DNA of 64,000 nt from Paraburkholderia diazotrophica (GTDB lineage: Bacteria; Pseudomonadota; Gammaproteobacteria; Burkholderiales; Burkholderiaceae). Location of the stretch: contig NZ_FNYE01000004.1 in NCBI RefSeq assembly GCF_900108945.1, positions 248,001-312,000 on the forward strand, written 5' to 3'. Within the stretch, counting starts at the first letter, position 1. Every line of letters begins with the position of its first letter. Positions 58,963 through 64,000 of this stretch are shown piece after piece. The notes beneath the pieces are model-generated. The model had not been told where the DNA came from and made no database searches. It saw only the letters and a program-made list of their open reading frames with translations. The position numbers and the translations under genes were made by a program.

Positions 58963-59856
58963 TCACTTCATCGCATCGAACACGATCCGCGCAGCCTCAT
59001 CGACGACCTCGTCCTGGGGCGGCGTTTCCTTGGGCGTTACGCCAGTGAAATAGACGGCAACAACGAACGCGGCCGCAGGCGAATACACAACGGCGACATC
59101 ATTGGCCGTGCCGTAGTCGCCGCTTCCCGTCTTGTCGGCCACGGGCCAGCCGGAAGAACGGACGGCCGCCCTGATGCGTCTTTCTCCCGTCGCATTGCCC
59201 AGCAGCCACGCCTTCAGCTTTTCGCGCTGCGGCGGCTCCAGCACATCGTCCGACAGCAGGATCTTCTGCATATCGCGCATCATCGCGCGCGGCGTCGTGG
59301 TGTCGCGCATGTCGCCCGGCACGGCGTCGTTCAGTTCCGGCTCCCGTCGCACGAGATCGAACCACGTATCGCCGATCGAGCGCGCAAACTCGTTCAACAC
59401 TTCTGATCCGCCCAGCGCGGTCAACAGCAGGTTGGCCGCCGTGTTGTCGCTGTACTGGAGCGCCGCTGCGCAGATCTCGCCCATCGACATGCCCTCGCTC
59501 ACGTGCCGCTTCGTCACGGGCGAATTCGCGACGAGATCCATCTCGCCATAACGAATATGCGTGTCGAGCAAAGCACGCTCGGCGATGCTGCGCTTCAGGA
59601 TCGCGGCGACGGCCAGCAGCTTGAACGTGCTGCACATCGGAAAGCGCTCCGACTCGCGATAACCGACATACGACCCATCGGCCGTGTTGAGCGCGGCGAC
59701 ACCGAGACGTCCACCGCTCCTCGCTTCGAGTTGCTCGAAGCGCTCATGCGCGGCCAGATTGATCGCCACAGACGAAGCCGGCTGCGCGCGCACGCCTATG
59801 ACGGGACCAGCAGCAAGCGCAATCAGCAGTGCACGACGCAACGAAGAATGGGACAT
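58963..59856 (-). CDS. Class A beta-lactamase, PenA-like
   Basis: A 297-residue serine beta-lactamase with all family motifs: S70-X-X-K in CSTFK, SDN in YSDN, the omega-loop E166 and N170 in EPELN, and KTG in DKTGSGDYG. The N terminus (SSLRRALLIALAAG) resembles Burkholderia PenA, including the twin arginines, but the lipobox cysteine of PenA is absent (GVRAQ), so the protein is probably periplasmic and soluble. No LysR regulator gene (penR/ampR type) is beside it. Start at 59856 chosen for similarity to PenA. Confidence 0.93.
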   Translation of the reverse strand: MSHSSLRRALLIALAAGPVIGVRAQPASSVAINLAAHERFEQLEARSGGRLGVAALNTADGSYVGYRESERFPMCSTFKLLAVAAILKRSIAERALLDTHIRYGEMDLVANSPVTKRHVSEGMSMGEICAAALQYSDNTAANLLLTALGGSEVLNEFARSIGDTWFDLVRREPELNDAVPGDMRDTTTPRAMMRDMQKILLSDDVLEPPQREKLKAWLLGNATGERRIRAAVRSSGWPVADKTGSGDYGTANDVAVVYSPAAAFVVAVYFTGVTPKETPPQDEVVDEAARIVFDAMK

Positions 59857-60043
59857 GAGGCATGTGGTGAATGCAGAGCGAAAGCGAATGTTATCGCAAC
59901 GCATGTGCCTGCCTTTGCGTGTCTGCTCGACTGTCCGATAACAGCGAACCGACGCGACGAACCGAAAGCGACGAACCAAAGACAATCGGCCGCATTCACT
60001 CGCGCGAATGCGGCCGAAGAAAGAAACAGCAAAAGCTCTCGCG

Positions 60044-60823
60044 CTACGCGACCCGCAATGCAGGCTCGCCTGACTCGGCAGAAGACGAATCGTCCGAATG
60101 CGGCTCGCTCGTCAGCACGCGCTCGGCGAACGCATCGCCGATCATCAGCAGCGAAGGCTGCGCGGGATCGAGCCACAGTTGCGCATCGCCTGCCGCGAGT
60201 CCTTCGAGCGTCAGCGTCAACGTCCGCTCGCGCGGCGTCGAGCATGCCTCGACGATCGCCACGGGTGTCGAGCCTGCGCGGCCCGCGTCGATCAGCTGTT
60301 GCGCGATCTCGGGCGCGCTGTCGCGGCCCATGTAGAACACGAGCGAATCGGCGTTCACCTGCTCGCGAATCTCGGCGGAATCCGCCGCGCGGCTGTGCGT
60401 CGCCAGCGCGACGCTGCGCGATACGCCACGCAGCGTCAGCGAACGGCGCAGCGATGCCGCGCTCGCCAGTGCCGCCGTGATGCCCGGCACGACTTCATAT
60501 TCGATTCCCGCTGCTTCGAGCGCGCGCATCTCTTCATCGGCGCGGCCGAACAGCATCGGATCGCCGCCCTTCAACCGCACGACGACGCCATGCTCGCGCG
60601 CCGCATCGACGATCTGCTTGTTGATGAAGTGCTGCGCGGTCGAGCGCTTGCCGCAGCGCTTGCCCACCGCGATCTTGCGTGCTTTCGGCGCGTAGTCGAG
60701 CATCGCCGGCTCGACGAGCGCATCGTGCAGCACGACATCGGCAACGGCCAGCAGCCGCGCGCCGCGAACCGTGATCAGGTCCGCTGCGCCAGGCCCCGCG
60801 CCGATCAGATAAACCTTGCCCAT
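60044..60823 (-). CDS. cobA: Uroporphyrinogen-III C-methyltransferase
   Basis: A 259-residue SUMT that methylates uroporphyrinogen III at C2 and C7 to precorrin-2. It has VYLIGAGPGAADLITVRG, DVVLHDALV, VRLKGGDPMLFGRADEE and the SAM-binding VVPGITAALA. It lacks the CysG dehydrogenase/chelatase domain. A short acidic C-terminal tail is unusual. It is the last gene of the cysH-cysD-cysN-cobA run, 38 bases after cysN, so it probably serves siroheme for sulfite reductase. Confidence 0.94.
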   Translation of the reverse strand: MGKVYLIGAGPGAADLITVRGARLLAVADVVLHDALVEPAMLDYAPKARKIAVGKRCGKRSTAQHFINKQIVDAAREHGVVVRLKGGDPMLFGRADEEMRALEAAGIEYEVVPGITAALASAASLRRSLTLRGVSRSVALATHSRAADSAEIREQVNADSLVFYMGRDSAPEIAQQLIDAGRAGSTPVAIVEACSTPRERTLTLTLEGLAAGDAQLWLDPAQPSLLMIGDAFAERVLTSEPHSDDSSSAESGEPALRVA

Positions 60824-60861
60824 TTGCTGCTCCGTTCCGCTTCGTTACCTGCTCTCTTCCA

Positions 60862-62175
60862 TTATGCAGAGACAGAACGAATCATGCCGGCCGCCACCGT
60901 GTGATGCGTCGCTTCGTCGATCAGCACGAACGCGCCCGTGCCCGGATGCGCATCGTACTCGTCGGCGACGATCGGCTTTTGCAGCGTCAGCGACACGCGG
61001 CCGATGTCGTTCATCGACAGCTCGTGGCGGTCCGTCGCGTGCGACAGCGTATGCACGTCCAGCACCTGCTTGATGCCGCCGACACGCGCGAACACCGTGT
61101 TCGTCGTCTGCTTCAGCAGATACTTGCGCGCCGTCGACAGCGGCGCGTCGTCGAACCAGCACAGGTCCGCTTCGAGCTTCTTCGCCGGCTGAACCGTCGC
61201 GGACGCATGCACGAACGTATCGCCGCGCGACACGTCGACGTCTTCCGTGAGACGGATCGTCACCGTCTGGCCCGCGAACGCGCGGTCCACTTGCGCGGTG
61301 CCGCCCGGCACGGGCGCGATGATTTCAGCGACCGTCGCCTGGCGGTTCACCGGCAATACGACGATCGCATCGCCGAGCTTCACTTCGCCCGATTCGACAC
61401 GCCCCATATAGCCGCGGAAGTCGTCGGCCTGGCTGCCGTCCTGGCGCGCGACCCATTGCACCGGGAAACGCAGTGCGTCGTGCGTGGCCGTATCGACGGG
61501 CAGCGCTTCGAGCACGTCGAGCAGCGGCTCGCCCGCGTACCACGGCATGCGCTCGCTCGCCGTCACGATGTTGTCGCCTTTCAGCGCCGACACGGGCACG
61601 AAGCGCACATCGCTCAAGCCGAGCTGGCGCGCGAGCGCGACATACGCGTCGCGGATTTCGTTGAAACGCGTTTCGCTGTAGTCGACGAGGTCCATCTTGT
61701 TGATCGCGACGATCACATGCTGCAGGCCCAGCAGCTTGACGATCGCGCTGTGGCGCTTGGTCTGCGGCAGCAGTTGCGCGACGCCGTTCTCGAACGTGAC
61801 GCGCGTCGCGTCGACGAGAATAATCGCGGCGTGCGCCGTCGATGCGCCCGTCACCATGTTGCGCGTGTACTGCTCGTGGCCCGGCGTGTCGGCGATGATG
61901 AATTTGCGCTTCGCGGTCGCGAAGTAGCGGTACGCGACGTCGATCGTGATGCCCTGCTCGCGCTCGGCTTCGAGGCCGTCCGTCAGCAGCGACAGATCGA
62001 TTTCGTCGCCGACCGTGCGCTTGTTCTTCGCGCGCGACAACGCGGACAACTGGTCCGACAGCACAGCCTTGCTGTCGTACAGCAGGCGGCCGATCAGCGT
62101 GCTCTTGCCGTCGTCGACGCTGCCCGCCGTGATGAAACGAAGCACGCCGAGGTCTTCAGGTTGATGAATGCTCAT
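60862..62175 (-). CDS. cysN: Sulfate adenylyltransferase large subunit
   Basis: A 437-residue GTPase of the elongation-factor type that drives APS formation by CysD. G motifs are GSVDDGKST, DTPGHEQYTRNM and NKMDLVD. It ends without a CysC (APS kinase) domain, unlike NodQ-type fusions. It follows cysD by 22 bases. Confidence 0.96.
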   Translation of the reverse strand: MSIHQPEDLGVLRFITAGSVDDGKSTLIGRLLYDSKAVLSDQLSALSRAKNKRTVGDEIDLSLLTDGLEAEREQGITIDVAYRYFATAKRKFIIADTPGHEQYTRNMVTGASTAHAAIILVDATRVTFENGVAQLLPQTKRHSAIVKLLGLQHVIVAINKMDLVDYSETRFNEIRDAYVALARQLGLSDVRFVPVSALKGDNIVTASERMPWYAGEPLLDVLEALPVDTATHDALRFPVQWVARQDGSQADDFRGYMGRVESGEVKLGDAIVVLPVNRQATVAEIIAPVPGGTAQVDRAFAGQTVTIRLTEDVDVSRGDTFVHASATVQPAKKLEADLCWFDDAPLSTARKYLLKQTTNTVFARVGGIKQVLDVHTLSHATDRHELSMNDIGRVSLTLQKPIVADEYDAHPGTGAFVLIDEATHHTVAAGMIRSVSA

Positions 62176-62197
62176 GGTTGTGTCGCTCTCGTGTGCC

Positions 62198-63160
62198 TTA
62201 GAAATAACCTTGCTTCTTGCGCTGTTCCATCGCGGCTTCCGACGTCTGGTCGTCCATCCGCGTCGCGCCGCGTTCCGTGATTTCCGTCACGGCCGTTTCG
62301 GCGATGATCTTCTCGACATCGTCTGCATCGCTTTCGACGGGGCATGTGCAGCTGATGTCGCCCACCGTGCGGAAGCGCACCAGCGCTTCTTCGCTCGACT
62401 CGCCTTCGCGGATCGGCGTGAGCGGCGTCACGGGTACGAGCAGGCCGTTGCGGCGCACGATCTCGCGCTTGTGCGCGTAGTAGATCGACGGCAGTTCGAG
62501 GTTTTCGCGGGCGATGTATTGCCACACGTCGAGTTCCGTCCAGTTCGAGATCGGGAACACGCGCAGGTGCTCGCCCTGATGCAGGCGCGCGTTGTACAGG
62601 CTCCACAGCTCGGGGCGCTGCGCTTTCGGGTCCCATTGGCCGAACTCGTCACGGAACGAGAAGATGCGCTCTTTCGCGCGCGCCTTTTCTTCGTCGCGGC
62701 GCGCGCCGCCGATCATCGCCGTATAGCCGTATTGCTCGATGGTTTCGAGCAGCGTGACGGCTTGCGCGGCATTGCGCGAATCCGTTTCGCGGCGCAGGCG
62801 CACGGTGCCGCGCTTGATCGAGTCTTCGACGTGACCGACCACCAGTTCGGCGCCGATCTCTTGCGCACGCCGGTCGCGGAAGTCGATCACTTCGTCGTAG
62901 TTGTGACCCGTGTCGATGTGCACGAGCGGGAACGGCAGCTGCGTCTTGCGGTTCGCGCCGAGGCCGAACGCCTTCAACGCAAGCGCCAGCACGACGACGG
63001 AATCCTTGCCGCCCGAGAACAACAGCGCAGGCTTGCTGCACTCGGCGACCAGTTCGCGCAGGATGTGAATCGATTCGGCCTCGAGCCAGTCGAGGTGATC
63101 CATCCGGTTCGCCGTGACGGGCAGCGGTGCGTTGACAGTGGAATCGAGCGTCGTGCTCAT
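62198..63160 (-). CDS. cysD: Sulfate adenylyltransferase small subunit
   Basis: The catalytic subunit of ATP sulfurylase, with the PP-loop FSGGKDSVV near residue 50, HIDTGHNYDEVIDFRD, and PISNWTELDVWQYI. The 320-residue length includes a short N-terminal extension; another ATG at 63175 would add five residues. It lies between cysH (139 bases upstream) and cysN. Confidence 0.95.
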   Translation of the reverse strand: MSTTLDSTVNAPLPVTANRMDHLDWLEAESIHILRELVAECSKPALLFSGGKDSVVVLALALKAFGLGANRKTQLPFPLVHIDTGHNYDEVIDFRDRRAQEIGAELVVGHVEDSIKRGTVRLRRETDSRNAAQAVTLLETIEQYGYTAMIGGARRDEEKARAKERIFSFRDEFGQWDPKAQRPELWSLYNARLHQGEHLRVFPISNWTELDVWQYIARENLELPSIYYAHKREIVRRNGLLVPVTPLTPIREGESSEEALVRFRTVGDISCTCPVESDADDVEKIIAETAVTEITERGATRMDDQTSEAAMEQRKKQGYF

Positions 63161-63299
63161 TTTCTGGTCCTTCATTGGTTCGTGTCGCATGTTCGGGTGC
63201 TCACCTGATGCGTGCGGCACGTAAGGGATTCAATCGAAACCGGTAATCGGCGGCGCACGGCGTTTGGGTCATCTTACGCCGGCGCCCGCGCAGCTCACA

Positions 63300-64000
63300 T
63301 CAGGCCGAGGCGTTCTCCGGGACAACCGTGACAGGGATCGTCGTGATGTGCAGCCCGCATTCCTTCGTATCGCGCGACTCCCACCACCAGCGCCCTGCCC
63401 GGCTGTCTTCGCCGGGACGCACGGCCCGCGTACACGGCTCGCAGCCGATGCTCGGATAGCCGCGCGCATGCAGCGGGTTCACGGGCACGTCGAAGGCCTT
63501 CAGGTAGGCCCATACATCGGATTCCGTCCAGTCAGCGAGCGGGTTGTACTTGGCGATGCCGCGTGCACCGTCGTGCTCTTCCTCGTGCAGCTCCGCGCGC
63601 GTGACAGACTGCTCGCGGCGCTGGCCCGTCACCCATGCGCCGACGTCGCCGAGCGCGCGATTGAGCGGCTCGACCTTGCGGATTTCGCAGCAACGCTTGC
63701 GCAGATCGATGCTTTCGTAAAACGCGTTCAGGCCGTGCTGCGCGACATACTCGTCGACGGCGGCCGCTTGCGGATGAAACTGCTCGATGTCGTAGCCATA
63801 GCGCTCGCGCACGCGGTCGATCATGCCGAGCGTTTCCGCATGCAGGCGGCCCGTGTTCAGCGAGAAGATGCCGATCTTCACGCCGCGCGACAGGATCGCG
63901 TGCGTGAGCAGCATGTCTTCCGCTGCGAGGCTGCTCGCGAGCTTCACCTTCTCGTGACGCTGCGCGATCGAATCGAGCAGCGCATCGAGACGTTCGATCT
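63300..64000 (-). CDS. cysH: Adenylylsulfate (APS) reductase, 5' end outside window
   Basis: The reading frame stays open to the window edge, so the N terminus is missing. Visible features are the PP-loop region KLASSLAAEDMLLTHAI, a KRCCEIRKVEPL cysteine pair, a GCEPC pair and the catalytic ECGLH near the C terminus. The four extra cysteines bind a [4Fe-4S] cluster, which marks the APS-reducing group rather than the PAPS-reducing one. It heads cysD-cysN-cobA in this window. Confidence 0.93.
   Translation of the reverse strand, partial: IERLDALLDSIAQRHEKVKLASSLAAEDMLLTHAILSRGVKIGIFSLNTGRLHAETLGMIDRVRERYGYDIEQFHPQAAAVDEYVAQHGLNAFYESIDLRKRCCEIRKVEPLNRALGDVGAWVTGQRREQSVTRAELHEEEHDGARGIAKYNPLADWTESDVWAYLKAFDVPVNPLHARGYPSIGCEPCTRAVRPGEDSRAGRWWWESRDTKECGLHITTIPVTVVPENASA

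Noticed and set aside
58541..60823. CbiX-like chelatase plus cobA as proof of de novo cobalamin synthesis
   Set aside because: Both are equally needed for siroheme, cobA is at the end of a sulfate-assimilation run, and no later corrin-ring genes are visible.

Overview
The window reads as a stretch of chromosome from a high-GC betaproteobacterium of the Burkholderiaceae, most likely Paraburkholderia. This rests on gene content and order: a fused hemDX behind hemC, DUF3460-scpA-panC-panD, a zapB-like gene and zapA followed by 6S RNA, DUF2486 behind pepA-holC, a PenA-type beta-lactamase, and a GC-rich intergenic repeat that I recall as common in Paraburkholderia. Coding density is high. Nearly all genes are core housekeeping genes. 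I saw no prophage, insertion sequence, CRISPR array, rRNA or tRNA gene.

Layout. 1-2326 (minus): hemC and the start of hemDX. 2678-5743: ppc, followed by a 0.75-kb inverted pair of a dispersed repeat that fills the gap to a convergent methyltransferase gene. 7.3-16.9 kb: an XRE/MmyB-type regulator, argH, a bestrophin-like channel, an amino-acid decarboxylase with a coupled LprI-like gene, dcd, a SodC-like lipoprotein that has lost most metal ligands, and mrp. 17-22.8 kb: an OmpA-type lipoprotein, metG, and a HMW1C-like cytoplasmic N-glycosyltransferase. 22.9-29.0 kb: tamA-tamB. 29.4-34.1 kb: DUF3460, scpA, panC, panD, an orphan ParA, a hotdog thioesterase and DoxX.

34.2-46.1 kb is a cobalamin locus. 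A minus-strand operon btuB-btuC-btuD-cobT-cobS-cobC lies behind a cobalamin riboswitch with a clear sigma-70 promoter. A plus-strand operon cobU-cbiB-cobD-btuF runs towards it, and cobQ diverges from cobU. Together they import corrinoids and carry out adenosylcobyric acid amidation, aminopropanol attachment and lower-ligand assembly. No corrin-ring genes are present here.

46.3-50.8 kb: zapB-like gene, zapA, 6S RNA, an EVE-domain gene, a SIMPL-domain protein, lgt and a LysR regulator. 51-58.5 kb: ilvD, a small cytochrome c, and pepA-holC-DUF2486 divergent from lptF-lptG. 58.5-64 kb: a small CbiX/SirB chelatase, a class A beta-lactamase, and the sulfate-assimilation run cysH-cysD-cysN-cobA. The four-cysteine CysH and the lack of an APS-kinase domain point to reduction at the APS level. 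CobA and the small chelatase would supply siroheme for sulfite reductase.

The points most worth a second look are the N-glycosyltransferase, the inverted-repeat element whose internal hairpin co-varies between arms, the degenerate SodC-like lipoprotein, and the apparent two-state expression platform of the cobalamin riboswitch.
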